Of a stretch of DNA of 64,000 bases, positions 37,789-46,024 are shown piece by piece. The position numbers were made by a program, and so were the translations under genes. The number at the start of each line of letters is the position of its first letter. Position 1 is the stretch's first letter. The notes beneath the pieces were generated by a model that searched no databases, was not told the DNA's origin, and saw nothing but the letters and a program-made list of their open reading frames with translations. The DNA lies in NCBI RefSeq assembly GCF_001426485.1, contig NZ_LMET01000001.1, positions 2,323,750 to 2,387,749 of the forward strand. The letters run 5' to 3'. The DNA comes from Aeromicrobium sp. Root472D3 (GTDB lineage: Bacteria; Actinomycetota; Actinomycetes; Propionibacteriales; Nocardioidaceae).

Positions 37789-38460
37789 CTACCGGCGGGC
37801 GAACAAGCCCTTCTTGGGGACGCGCTTGCGGGCGATGCCCCACTGGAACCTGGGCACCTCCTCGACGTCGTAGCCGAGGTGGTCGGCGATGTGCTCGAAC
37901 GTCATGCGCACGCCCTGGGCGGCCTTCTCGTCGTCGGAGTACGCCTCGTACGTCCTGGCCCCCTCGGGGGTGCGGGCCTGCGGCGAGCCGGCGATCGACC
38001 AGTCGAGGTCGTCGAGCAGGATGATGCCGCCGGGCTTCATCATCATGTCGACGAGCAGGAAGCCGAAGCCCGTGACGTCCCACGTGTGGCCGCCGTCGAG
38101 GTAGCAGAAGTCGAACTGCGGCCGGGGGCTCTGCTCGACCATCTTGCCGAGCTCCCACGTGAACGAGCGGTGGGCGAAGATCGGCGTGACCCGGTGGGCC
38201 AGGTCGACGGTCTGCAGCACCTCGGTGATCTCGGGCTCGTGACCGCGGGCGCTGTTGCGGTCCATCGTCGTCAGGTGGCCGCGGCCGAGGTCCTCGAGCA
38301 CCGCCCCCATGTAGGCGCTGCTCTTGCCCTTGTAGAAGCCCAGCTCGAGCAGCTCGCTGAGGTCCTCGCGGACGATCAGGTCGCGCAGGTACTTGGCGCG
38401 GGCGAGGTTCATGTACTTCAGATCGCCCCAGGTCTCGGTCACACGGTCGAAGGAGGACAT
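37789..38460 (-). CDS. Class I SAM-dependent methyltransferase
   Basis: A 223-residue protein with a methyltransferase_24-type core: SELLELGFYKGKSSAYMGAVL as motif I, LTTMDRNSA for the acidic ribose-binding position, FDFCYLDGGHTWDVTGFG and GGIILLDDLDW. The substrate is unknown; related proteins act in polysaccharide or cephamycin-like contexts, but nothing nearby supports that. ATG at 38460 has TAGGGT seven bases upstream; a GTG at 38469 would add three residues. It converges on corA 10 bases apart. Confidence 0.8.
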   Translation of the reverse strand: MSSFDRVTETWGDLKYMNLARAKYLRDLIVREDLSELLELGFYKGKSSAYMGAVLEDLGRGHLTTMDRNSARGHEPEITEVLQTVDLAHRVTPIFAHRSFTWELGKMVEQSPRPQFDFCYLDGGHTWDVTGFGFLLVDMMMKPGGIILLDDLDWSIAGSPQARTPEGARTYEAYSDDEKAAQGVRMTFEHIADHLGYDVEEVPRFQWGIARKRVPKKGLFARR

Positions 38461-38467
38461 GACCGAC

Positions 38468-38473
38468 ACCCTA
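38468..38473 (-). promoter_or_regulatory. -10-like box of the 38.4 kb methyltransferase
   Basis: Minus-strand TAGGGT seven bases before the ATG at 38460. Confidence 0.45.
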
Positions 38474-38490
38474 CGGGGGCGGGGCCCCGC

Positions 38491-39324
38491 TCAGCCCACC
38501 GTGGTGCCGGCGGCGATGACGCCCGTGCCGACCAGCACCAGCACGAGGGCGCCCAGCCCGACGCGGTAGACGACGAACGGCGTGTACGAGTGCGTGCTGA
38601 CGTACTTCAGCAGCCAGTGGATGACGGCCAGGCCCACGACGAACGACACGACGGTGCCGACGATCGTGGGGCCGGTGCCGTACGTGTTGTCGCCGCCGAT
38701 GTCCTTGAGCTTGAAGACGCCGGCCCCCACGACCGCGGGGATCGCCAGCAGGAACGCGTAGCGCGTCGCGGCGGCCCGCTCGTAGCCCAGCAGCAGGCCC
38801 ATGCTGATCGTCGCGCCCGACCGTGACACGCCGGGCACGAGCGCCCCGGCCTGCGCCAGGCCCAGCAGGATCGCGTGCTTCATCGTCAGGTCGTCGATGG
38901 GGCTGGTCTTGCGGCCGACCCGCTCGGCGATGCCGAGCACGATGCCCAGCACGATCAGCGTCGTGCCGATGACCCACAGGTTGCGGAACTCGCGGTCGAT
39001 CGCGTCCTGCAGCAGCAGCCCGAGCACCACGATCGGCACCGAGCCGATGATGACGAACCACCCCATGCGCCACTCGGGGGCCTGCCGCGCCTCGCGCGAG
39101 ACCACGCCGCGCACCCACCCGCTGCCGATCGTCCAGATGTCGCGCCAGAAGTACAGCAGCACCGCGAGCTCGGTGCCGATCTGGATGACCGCGGTGTAGG
39201 CGGCGCCGGGATCGTCCCAGCCGAAGAACTTGGGGAAGATCGCCAGGTGGGCGCTGCTCGAGATCGGGAGGAACTCGGTCAGGCCCTGCAGCACGCCCAG
39301 CACGACGGCACGGAAGAAGTCCAC
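38491..39324 (-). CDS. uppP: Undecaprenyl-diphosphate phosphatase UppP/BacA
   Basis: A 277-residue integral membrane protein with about eight helices. Both signature regions are present: VLGVLQGLTEFLPISSSAHL (Glu-rich (E/Q)GxTEFLPISSSxHL motif) and ALVPGVSRSGATISMGLLLG (the PGxSRSGxTI motif). It dephosphorylates undecaprenyl diphosphate to recycle the lipid carrier of peptidoglycan and gives bacitracin resistance when overproduced. The GTG start has TAGGCT six bases upstream. Confidence 0.96.
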   Translation of the reverse strand: MDFFRAVVLGVLQGLTEFLPISSSAHLAIFPKFFGWDDPGAAYTAVIQIGTELAVLLYFWRDIWTIGSGWVRGVVSREARQAPEWRMGWFVIIGSVPIVVLGLLLQDAIDREFRNLWVIGTTLIVLGIVLGIAERVGRKTSPIDDLTMKHAILLGLAQAGALVPGVSRSGATISMGLLLGYERAAATRYAFLLAIPAVVGAGVFKLKDIGGDNTYGTGPTIVGTVVSFVVGLAVIHWLLKYVSTHSYTPFVVYRVGLGALVLVLVGTGVIAAGTTVG

Positions 39325-39330
39325 CGAGCG

Positions 39331-39336
39331 AGCCTA
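39331..39336 (-). promoter_or_regulatory. -10-like box of uppP
   Basis: Minus-strand TAGGCT six bases before the GTG at 39324. Confidence 0.5.
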
Positions 39337-39360
39337 CCGCCACGCCTTCACGCCGCCGAC

Positions 39361-39366
39361 TATCTT
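39361..39366 (+). promoter_or_regulatory. -10-like box of the aldo/keto reductase gene
   Basis: TATCTT six bases before the ATG at 39373, in the 48-base divergent gap shared with uppP. Confidence 0.5.
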
Positions 39367-39372
39367 TGCGGC

Positions 39373-40326
39373 ATGCAGCGTCGTCGCGTCGGTCACTCCG
39401 GGCTCGAGGTGTCCCGGATCGGTCTGGGCACCATGACGTGGGGGGCGACGGTCGACTCGTACGAGGCCGGCGACCAGCTCACGACCTTCCTCGACGCCGG
39501 CGGCACGCTGGTCGACACCGCCCCGATCTACGGCGACGGCGCGTGCGAGGAGCTGCTGGGCTCCCTGGTGGCCAAGGCCGGCGTGCGCGACGACATCGTG
39601 CTCGCGGGCAAGGCCGGCTTCGCCCGTCGCGGCGGCCAGGTCGTCAAGGACGGCTCGCGCCGCACCCTGCTCGACCAGCTCGACGCGTCGCTGCGCCAGC
39701 TGCAGACCGATCACCTCGACCTGTGGCAGATCCACACGCCCGACCTCGAGGTGCCGCTGGAGGAGACGCTCGGCGCCCTCGAGCACGCCGTGCGCACGGG
39801 CCGCACCCGCTACGTCGGCGTCTCCAACTTCACGGGCTGGCAGACCGGGATCGCCCACACGTGGCTCGCGGGACGTCCCGAGGGCATCCCGCTGGTCAGC
39901 ACGCAGGTCGAGTACTCGCTGGTCAACCGCGATCCCGAGGACGAGGTCGTCCCGGCGGCCGCGCACCTCGGCATGGGGCTGCTGGCCTGGTCGCCGCTCG
40001 GCCGGGGCGTGCTGACCGGCAAGTACCGCGGCGGCGTCCCGTCCGACTCGCGCGGTGCGACGCCGGGGTGGGACGAGTTCGTGGGCGCCTACCTGACGCC
40101 GGCCAAGTCGGGCGTCGTCGAGGCGCTGGCCCGGGCCTCCGAGGGTCTGCACGTGTCGATCGCGCACGTCGCGCTGGCCTGGCTGCTGGCGCGGCCGCGG
40201 CTGTCGGCCGCGATCGTCGGTGCGCGCACGACGGTCCAGCTGCAGGAGAACCTGGCGGCCGAGCAGCTCGAGCTGCCCCCCGAGATCCTGCTGGCGCTGG
40301 ACGACGTGTCGCAGGCGGCACGATGA
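39373..40326 (+). CDS. Aldo/keto reductase
   Basis: A 317-residue NADPH-dependent oxidoreductase of the AKR barrel family. It starts RRRVGHSGLEVSRIGLGTMTWG, has the catalytic Asp/Tyr in TLVDTAPIYGDGACEELLG, Lys in LAGKAGFA and His-containing DLWQIHTPD, and ends with the cofactor-binding AIVGARTTVQLQENL. Its carbonyl substrate is unknown; similarity to Tas/YajO-type AKRs is likely. The stop overlaps an ATG of the DUF5703 gene. Confidence 0.92.
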   Translation: MQRRRVGHSGLEVSRIGLGTMTWGATVDSYEAGDQLTTFLDAGGTLVDTAPIYGDGACEELLGSLVAKAGVRDDIVLAGKAGFARRGGQVVKDGSRRTLLDQLDASLRQLQTDHLDLWQIHTPDLEVPLEETLGALEHAVRTGRTRYVGVSNFTGWQTGIAHTWLAGRPEGIPLVSTQVEYSLVNRDPEDEVVPAAAHLGMGLLAWSPLGRGVLTGKYRGGVPSDSRGATPGWDEFVGAYLTPAKSGVVEALARASEGLHVSIAHVALAWLLARPRLSAAIVGARTTVQLQENLAAEQLELPPEILLALDDVSQAAR

Positions 40327-40337
40327 AGGGCGGGTCG

Positions 40338-40523
40338 ATGATCGAGTACGAGTTCTGGAACCTCACGATCGACCGGACGAAGTCGCGGTCGGCCGTGTGC
40401 CGCATGCTGACCGACGCCGCGGAGTACCAGGGCTGGGAGCTCGACCGTCTCCGCAAGGACGGGTCGGGTCAGCGCACCGTCACGCTGCGCCGCAAGATCA
40501 TCCGCATGCGCAGCACCCTGTAG
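40338..40523 (+). CDS. DUF5703 family protein
   Basis: A 61-residue protein, starting MIEYEFWNLTIDRTKSRSAV and continuing RMLTDAAEYQGWELDRLR, then TVTLRRKIIRMRSTL. This matches the small actinobacterial DUF5703 family of unknown function, commonly next to an aldo/keto reductase or peptidase gene. ATG at 40338 has AAGGG seven bases upstream and fits the family start; ATG at 40323 overlaps the previous stop (ATGA) and would add five residues. Confidence 0.75.
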   Translation: MIEYEFWNLTIDRTKSRSAVCRMLTDAAEYQGWELDRLRKDGSGQRTVTLRRKIIRMRSTL

Positions 40524-40526
40524 GGG

Positions 40527-41819
40527 CTACGCCAGCCCGAGGAAGTGGTCGAAGACCCGGGCGCCGAACTCGAGCGACTCGACCGGCACCCGCTCGTCGA
40601 CGCCGTGGAACAGCGCCGTGAAGTCGAGGTCGGCGGGCAGACGCAGCGGCACGAAGCCGAACGACGTGATGCCGAGCTTCTCCCACGCCTTGGCGTCGGT
40701 GCCGCCCGACATGACGAACGGCGCGACGTGCGCACCCGGGTCCTGCGAGTGCAGCGCGACCGTCATGGCGTCGACGAGATCTCCCTCGAAGGCGTACTCG
40801 AGCGCGGGCTGGCCGATGTACTGCTCGACGGCGATGCCGGTGCCGACGACGTCCTGCACCGCGGGGGTGAAGGTGTCGTCGTGGCCCGGCAGGAAGCGGC
40901 CGTCGACGTACGCGACGGCCTCGCCGGGCACGACGTTGTGCTTGTAGCCGGCCTGCAGCATCGTCGCGTTGGTCGTGTTGCGCATGCCGGCCCCGATCAT
41001 GCGGACGGCCGGGCCGAAGTGCTCGAGCAGCTCGTCGGGCGTCCCGTCGCTGCCGGTCAGCTCGCGCACCTTGACGAGCAGCTGCTGCATCGAGGGGCCG
41101 GGCTCGGCGGGCCACTCGTGCTCGCCGAGGGCCAGCAGACCGCGCGACAGGTGCATCAGCGCGTTGTCGTCGTTGCGCATCGAGCCGTGGCCGGCCGTGC
41201 CGCGGGCCCGCAGGCGCATCCACGCGATGCCCTTCTCGCCCGACTCGATCAGGTACAGGCGCTGGCCGCCGACCTCGGTCGAGAACCCCCCGACCTCGCC
41301 GATCGCCTCGGTGCAGCCCTCGAACAGCTCGGGGCGGTGCTCGACGAGCCAGTGGGCCCCGAGGACGCCCCCGGCCTCCTCGTCGGCCGTGAAGACCAGC
41401 AGGATCGGACGGTCGGGGATCGCCCCGGCGCGCTGGCGGGCCCGGACGACCGACAGCAGCATCGCGTCGAAGTCCTTCATGTCGACCGCTCCGCGTCCGA
41501 ACAGGTAGCCGTCGACGACCTCGGCGGCGAACGGGTCGACGCTCCAGTCGGCGGCCTGCGCCGGGACGACGTCGAGGTGGCCGTGGATCAGCAGGCCGTC
41601 GCGCGACGAGTCCTGGTCGCCCCACCGGGCCACGACGCTCGCGCGTCCGCTCTCGGACTCGATGATCTCGGACTCGATGCCGACCTCGGCGAGCGACGCC
41701 GCGACGTACTCGGCGGCCTTGCGCTCCCCCGGCCCGGAGTCGTCACCGAAGTTGCTGGTGTCGATCCGGATCAGGTCGCGGCAGATCTCGAGGGCCTCGG
41801 TCTCCGGCGTGTAGGTCAT
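40527..41819 (-). CDS. M20 family metallopeptidase
   Basis: A 430-residue zinc exopeptidase of the M20/ArgE/DapE type. Metal ligands: His and Asp in LLIHGHLDVVPA, Asp in GRGAVDMKDFDAM, the catalytic/ligand Glu pair in FTADEEAGG, and the distal His in FMSGGTDAKAWE / TALFHGVDERV. A dimerisation domain lies near 190-310. It hydrolyses small peptides or acyl-amino acids, exact substrate unknown. The ATG overlaps the stop of the SRPBCC gene (ATGA), and the gene converges on DUF5703 three bases apart. Confidence 0.92.
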   Translation of the reverse strand: MTYTPETEALEICRDLIRIDTSNFGDDSGPGERKAAEYVAASLAEVGIESEIIESESGRASVVARWGDQDSSRDGLLIHGHLDVVPAQAADWSVDPFAAEVVDGYLFGRGAVDMKDFDAMLLSVVRARQRAGAIPDRPILLVFTADEEAGGVLGAHWLVEHRPELFEGCTEAIGEVGGFSTEVGGQRLYLIESGEKGIAWMRLRARGTAGHGSMRNDDNALMHLSRGLLALGEHEWPAEPGPSMQQLLVKVRELTGSDGTPDELLEHFGPAVRMIGAGMRNTTNATMLQAGYKHNVVPGEAVAYVDGRFLPGHDDTFTPAVQDVVGTGIAVEQYIGQPALEYAFEGDLVDAMTVALHSQDPGAHVAPFVMSGGTDAKAWEKLGITSFGFVPLRLPADLDFTALFHGVDERVPVESLEFGARVFDHFLGLA

Positions 41820-42217
41820 GACAGCAGCCCGTCGATCACGCGCGAGAACAGGGCACGGCTCGACGCGCGCGTGACGCCGTCCATGAACCGGGGCATGCCG
41901 ACGACGTGGATGTCCTCGCGCCACGTGACCCGGCTGACCCCCGTGTCGCCGACGGGCTCGACCGACAGCTCGGCCCAGCCGGTGACGATGTGGCCGCGCT
42001 TCTCGAGGCGGCAGAACGAGGGCTCGCGCCACTCCACGACCTCCATCGGGTCGTGGAAGCCGACCGGTCCGATGCCCGTGAAGGCGTCGAAGCCGTCGGC
42101 GGTCGTGGTGATGCGGGTCAGCGGGACGAACTCGCCGTGCCGCTCCCACGTCGTGACGCGCCTCCAGGCATCGGAGGGGGTCAGGGGTACCTCGCGGACG
42201 ATCTCGATCAGGGCCAC
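41816..42217 (-). CDS. SRPBCC family protein
   Basis: A 133-residue START/Bet v 1-like (SRPBCC) lipid- or ligand-binding fold protein: IEIVREVPLTPSDAWRRVTTWERHGEFVPL at the N-terminus, then the beta sheet with FTGIGPVGFHDPMEVVEWRE and the C-terminal long helix FMDGVTRASSRALFSRVIDG. Members often act in polyketide or lipid metabolism or as CoxG-like factors; the nearby moxR/VWA genes make a CoxG-like maturation role thinkable, which is inference. GTG at 42217 has TACGAT six bases upstream. Confidence 0.8.
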   Translation of the reverse strand: MALIEIVREVPLTPSDAWRRVTTWERHGEFVPLTRITTTADGFDAFTGIGPVGFHDPMEVVEWREPSFCRLEKRGHIVTGWAELSVEPVGDTGVSRVTWREDIHVVGMPRFMDGVTRASSRALFSRVIDGLLS

Positions 42218-42223
42218 GGCATC

Positions 42224-42229
42224 ATCGTA
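42224..42229 (-). promoter_or_regulatory. -10-like box of the SRPBCC-M20 transcript
   Basis: Minus-strand TACGAT six bases before the GTG at 42217; the moxR start lies only 16 bases away on the other strand. Confidence 0.45.
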
Positions 42230-42232
42230 GGC

Positions 42233-43100
42233 ATGCCCACCATGCCGTTCGAGTCGATCGCCGATGTCAAGGCCAGGCTGGCGTCCGCCGGCTACCTCGC
42301 GTCGGACGCCATCGCGACGACCGTGTTCCTCGCCAGCGAGCTCGGCAAGCCCCTGCTGGTCGAGGGACCGGCGGGCGTCGGCAAGACCGCGCTGGCCAAC
42401 GCCGTCGCCGCGAGCTGCGGCGCCGAGCTCATCCGGCTGCAGTGCTACGAGGGCGTCGACGAGGCGCGGGCGCTGTACGAGTGGAATCACGCCAAGCAGC
42501 TGCTGCGCATCACGGCCGGCCAGGGCGAGACGTGGGACGAGGCGCGCAACGACATCTTCTCCGAGGAGTTCCTGCTGGCCCGCCCGTTGCTGGCGGCGAT
42601 CCGCAGCGACGACCCGACGGTCCTCCTGGTCGACGAGACCGACAAGGCCGACGTCGAGATCGAGGGCCTGCTGCTCGAGGTGCTGGGCGAGTTCCAGGTC
42701 ACGGTGCCCGAGCTCGGCACGATCACGGCCCGGCACCGGCCGTTCGTCGTGCTGACGTCGAACGCGACGCGCGAGCTGTCGGAGGCGCTGCCTGTTCCTG
42801 CACGTCGACTTCCCCGACGCCGACCTCGAGGAGGAGATCGTCCGCCTCACGGTGCCGGGGCTCGACCGGACGCTGGGCGAGTCGCTCGTGCGGGTCGTGA
42901 ACGCGTTGCGCGCGATGCCGCTGCGCAAGGCGCCGTCGGTCTCGGAGACGATCGACTGGGCTCGCACCCTCGTCGCGCTGGGCGCCGACATCCTCGACGA
43001 CGAGGTCGTCCGCGACAGCCTCGGCGTGATCCTGAAGCACCAGGACGACCTCGAGAAGGCCCGCGCCCGTCTCGACCTCGACGAGGTCCTCTCGCCGTGA
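42233..43100 (+). pseudogene. MoxR-type AAA ATPase, frameshifted by an apparent 11-base loss
   Basis: From ATG 42233 the frame encodes a normal MoxR N-terminus: LLVEGPAGVGKTALANAVAA (Walker A), TVLLVDETDKADVEIEGLLL (Walker B) and FVVLTSNATRELSEAL. At about 42789-42795 the expected continuation KRRC-LFLHVDFPDADLEEEI appears only in the next frame, which runs intact to the TGA at 43098-43100. Family proteins read SEALKRRCLFLH; an 11-base segment (AAGCGGCGCTG) between two copies of GCGCTG is missing. The upstream frame does not stop and reads on into the downstream VWA gene. It may be a real mutation or a sequence error; the remaining codons look under selection. Confidence 0.8.
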
Positions 43101-44509
43101 GCCCGTCGCAGGATCTCGCCGGCCGGCTCGTCGAGCTCGTCGCGGCCCTGCGCAGCAAGGGCATCTCGGCCGGCACCAGCGAGACCGTCGACGCCGCGGC
43201 CGTCGTCGAGGTGCTGGGGCTCGACGACCGTGCGCAGCTGCGCGAGGGGCTCGCGGCCGCGCTGATCCGTCGTGGCGGCCAGCGCGAGGTCTTCGACATG
43301 GCGTTCGACATCTACTTCCCGGCCGGGGTGGGTGCGCCGCAGGCCGCGATGGACGTCGACGACGACTTTGATCTCGACGACCTGCGCGACCTGCTGGCGA
43401 TGGCCCTGGCCGAGAACGACCTGCGGACCCTCGAGCAGGTCGCCGAGATCGCGATCGACCTGCTGGGTCGCGTCGGCACGCCCGACACGCAGAGCCAGGG
43501 CTTCTCGGCCTACCAGACCCTCGAGCGGCTGCGCCCCCAGACGCTGCTGACGCAGGCGCTGGAGATGCGCGGGCAGGGCGGCGGTCAGGGGCAGGGTCAG
43601 GGGCAGGGCACGGGTGGTGGGAGCGGCGGCTCCCCCGACTTCACCGAGCGCCTCGAGCGCGACGAGGTGCGCCAGAACATCGAGCGGTTCCGCGAGATGG
43701 TCGCCAGCGAGGCCCGGCGTCGCACCGCCGAGGTGCGGGGGCGCGACGTCGTGACGCGGCACGCCGTGCGGTCCGGCACCGACCGCGTCGACTTCCTGAG
43801 CGCGAACCGCCAGCAGCTCGAGGAGCTGGCGCGATCGGTGCAGCCGCTCTCGCGCAAGCTCGCGACGCGGCTGGCGGCTCGCCGGCGCAAGAACAACCGC
43901 GGCCGCATCGACATCCGCCGCACGCTGCGACGCTCGATGTCGACCGGTGGCGTGCCGATGCATCCCGCCTACGCCAAGCCGCACCCGTCCAGGCCCGAGC
44001 TCGTGCTGCTGTGCGACGTCTCGGGATCGGTCGCGGGCTTCAGCGGCTTCACGATGCACCTCGTCCAGGCGCTCAGCGGCCAGTTCAGCAAGGTGCGGGT
44101 CTTCGCCTTCGTGAACGCGATGGACGAGGTCACCGATCTCGTCAAGGAGGGCTCCGACGACCTGTCGGCCCGCATCCAGGCCGAGGCGCGCATCACGAAG
44201 TGGCACACCAGCAGCGACTACGGCGAGGCGTTGGGCGACTTCCACGCCGAGTACCTCGACGCGATCGGCCCGCGCACCGCGGTGCTGATCCTCGGCGACG
44301 CGCGCAACAACAACCAGGATCCCAACCTGGGCGCGCTGCACGACATCAGCCAGCGGGCCCGCCGCACGTTCTGGCTCAACCCCGAGGCCGTGATGCGCTG
44401 GGGGCTCGGCGACTCCGTGGCCCCGCAGTACGCGGACGTCGTCGAGATGCACCAGTGCAGCAACGTCGACCAGCTGACGCGCTTCATCACGCGGTTGCTA
44501 CCGGTGTGA
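43097..44509 (+). CDS. VWA domain-containing protein (CoxE-like)
   Basis: A 470-residue partner of MoxR ATPases. The N-terminal helical half is followed by a Gly/Gln linker (GQGGGQGQGQGQG, near 160-180), a basic region RRKNNRGRIDIRRTLRRS, and a von Willebrand A domain with the MIDAS motif DVSGSVAG near 310 and ILGDARNNN. In carbon-monoxide dehydrogenase loci such CoxE proteins work with the MoxR-like CoxD in cofactor maturation, but this sub-family also occurs alone. The GTG at 43097 overlaps the moxR stop (GTGA). This gene is intact even though its ATPase partner is frameshifted. Confidence 0.9.
   Translation: MSPSQDLAGRLVELVAALRSKGISAGTSETVDAAAVVEVLGLDDRAQLREGLAAALIRRGGQREVFDMAFDIYFPAGVGAPQAAMDVDDDFDLDDLRDLLAMALAENDLRTLEQVAEIAIDLLGRVGTPDTQSQGFSAYQTLERLRPQTLLTQALEMRGQGGGQGQGQGQGTGGGSGGSPDFTERLERDEVRQNIERFREMVASEARRRTAEVRGRDVVTRHAVRSGTDRVDFLSANRQQLEELARSVQPLSRKLATRLAARRRKNNRGRIDIRRTLRRSMSTGGVPMHPAYAKPHPSRPELVLLCDVSGSVAGFSGFTMHLVQALSGQFSKVRVFAFVNAMDEVTDLVKEGSDDLSARIQAEARITKWHTSSDYGEALGDFHAEYLDAIGPRTAVLILGDARNNNQDPNLGALHDISQRARRTFWLNPEAVMRWGLGDSVAPQYADVVEMHQCSNVDQLTRFITRLLPV
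43571..43632 (+). repeat. Low-complexity Gly/Gln-coding tract in the VWA gene
   Basis: Repeated CAGGG units encode alternating Gly and Gln and then Gly/Ser, likely a flexible linker between domains. Tracts like this are prone to length variation. Confidence 0.6.
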
Positions 44510-44578
44510 ATCAAGTCGGGACCGTCCGAGGTCTTGACTTTCCGATGACTTCTCGGGTCGGCTGACCCCCGCAGGGCT

Positions 44579-44584
44579 TACGGT
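44579..44584 (+). promoter_or_regulatory. -10-like box of the GH16 gene
   Basis: TACGGT six bases before the ATG at 44591. Confidence 0.5.
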
Positions 44585-44590
44585 CTCCCC

Positions 44591-46024
44591 ATGGGGAGCA
44601 GGAGCCGCCGCGCGACCGTCGCGGGCATCGTCGCCGTCGCCGCGGCGGCGGCCGCGCTGCACGCACCGGCCGTCGCCGACGAGCGGGTCACGACCGAGCG
44701 GGTCGCGATCGCCTCGCAGGCCTCGCAGTGGACGCCGTCCGCCCACACGCGCCTGCGCACCGTGAGGATCGGCTCGACGCGGGCGTTGCAGATCGCGCCG
44801 ACCCGCCGGTCGGGACGCACGAACCTGTCGGCCCGCTCCCCGGTGTCGACCGACGTGGTCGACCGGGCGGGCACGCTGGTCCGCGCGACGGCTCGCGTGC
44901 GGTCGTCGCAGCCCGGACGCCGCATGACCCTCACGATCAGGGAGATCAGCGCCGGACGGGTCGTGGCGAGCCGCTCGACGAGCGTCACGGCGGCGTCGCG
45001 CAGCTGGCGACGCCTCACGGTGTCGTTGCGCACGACGCGCGCCGGCAGCCGCGTGCAGCTGTCGACCCGGGCGTCGCGCGTCTCGGGACGCCATCTCGCG
45101 CGCATCGCGGACGTCACCGTCGAGAAGACGGTCCCCGCCGCCTCGCGTCCCGCCCCCGCGAGCCCCGCTCCCCCCGCGACGGCGGCGTCGTGCGAGGCGA
45201 TCGACTACTCCGACCCCGCGCAGGGCGTGCGGACCTTCACCGACGACTTCGACGGCACCGCGATCGACCCGGCGAGCTGGCGGGTGCGCGACGACACGTT
45301 CCTGAACCACGACAAGGCGTGGATCACCCGGGACGCCGTGTCGGTGCACGACGGGTACCTCGACATCACGGGGCGCCGGCTGCCCCAGGACCAGTGGCGC
45401 ACCAACACCAAGGCCCTCTACGGGGCCGAGAACGCGACGCGCGACTACTCGACCGGGTACGTCGACTCGATCGACCGCTTCAGCCAGCGCTACGGCAGCT
45501 TCGAGGTGCGCGCGTGGGTGCCGAGCGCCTCGACGATGTCGCGCGGCATCTGGCCGGCGTTCTGGCTGCGCGCCGACCACCAGCCCGGCGAGATCGATCC
45601 GATGGAGTCGTACGGGGCGCCGACCATCCGGTCGTTCGACCCCTCCAGCTCGTACGAGTGGAACAGCTGGGCCGACACCGCGCAGGGCTCGACCAGCGAC
45701 CCCGTCAAGCAGAAGACCCAGGGCCGGGCGGACGTCGGCACCGACAAGATCTGGCAGGGCTGGCACACCTACGGCGTCAACTGGTCGCCGTCGTGCCTGC
45801 GCTACACCTACGACGGCCGCACCGTCGCGACGGTGCTGTTCGACGACCCGAAGACGCTGGGCTACTTCCGCGGCCCGACGTTCGCCGACACGTTCCACAT
45901 CCGTCTCAACATGCAGGTCGGCTCGAAGTACTGGGGCTGGGCCGATCCCGAGCACACCCGGTCGGAGTTCAGCTTCAAGATCGACTGGGTGCGCGTGCAC
46001 CAGGGACGCGACCTGATGCCCTGA
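44591..46024 (+). CDS. Secreted GH16-family glycoside hydrolase
   Basis: A 477-residue exported protein. The N-terminal GSRSRRATVAGIVAVAAAAAAL is a signal peptide with cleavage near AVADE. A beta-rich, Arg/Ser/Thr-rich domain of unknown family (about 35-180) comes next, then a linker of Ala/Pro, then a GH16 jelly roll (about 205-477). The catalytic signature is GEIDPMESYG, fitting E-x-D-x-x-E (near 336-341); other family features are PAFWLRADHQPGEIDPME and FHIRLNMQVGS. GH16 enzymes cleave beta-1,3 or mixed beta-glucans, or related polymers; the exact substrate cannot be predicted. Its last 50 bases overlap the convergent gene's 3' end. Confidence 0.88.
   Translation: MGSRSRRATVAGIVAVAAAAAALHAPAVADERVTTERVAIASQASQWTPSAHTRLRTVRIGSTRALQIAPTRRSGRTNLSARSPVSTDVVDRAGTLVRATARVRSSQPGRRMTLTIREISAGRVVASRSTSVTAASRSWRRLTVSLRTTRAGSRVQLSTRASRVSGRHLARIADVTVEKTVPAASRPAPASPAPPATAASCEAIDYSDPAQGVRTFTDDFDGTAIDPASWRVRDDTFLNHDKAWITRDAVSVHDGYLDITGRRLPQDQWRTNTKALYGAENATRDYSTGYVDSIDRFSQRYGSFEVRAWVPSASTMSRGIWPAFWLRADHQPGEIDPMESYGAPTIRSFDPSSSYEWNSWADTAQGSTSDPVKQKTQGRADVGTDKIWQGWHTYGVNWSPSCLRYTYDGRTVATVLFDDPKTLGYFRGPTFADTFHIRLNMQVGSKYWGWADPEHTRSEFSFKIDWVRVHQGRDLMP

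Noticed and set aside
42233-44509. A natural MoxR-VWA fusion protein from the single open frame
   Set aside because: Roughly 100 codons in the middle (about 42795-43096) give Arg-rich nonsense, while the next frame encodes the true MoxR C-terminus and stops exactly at the VWA start. A frameshift explains it better than a fusion.
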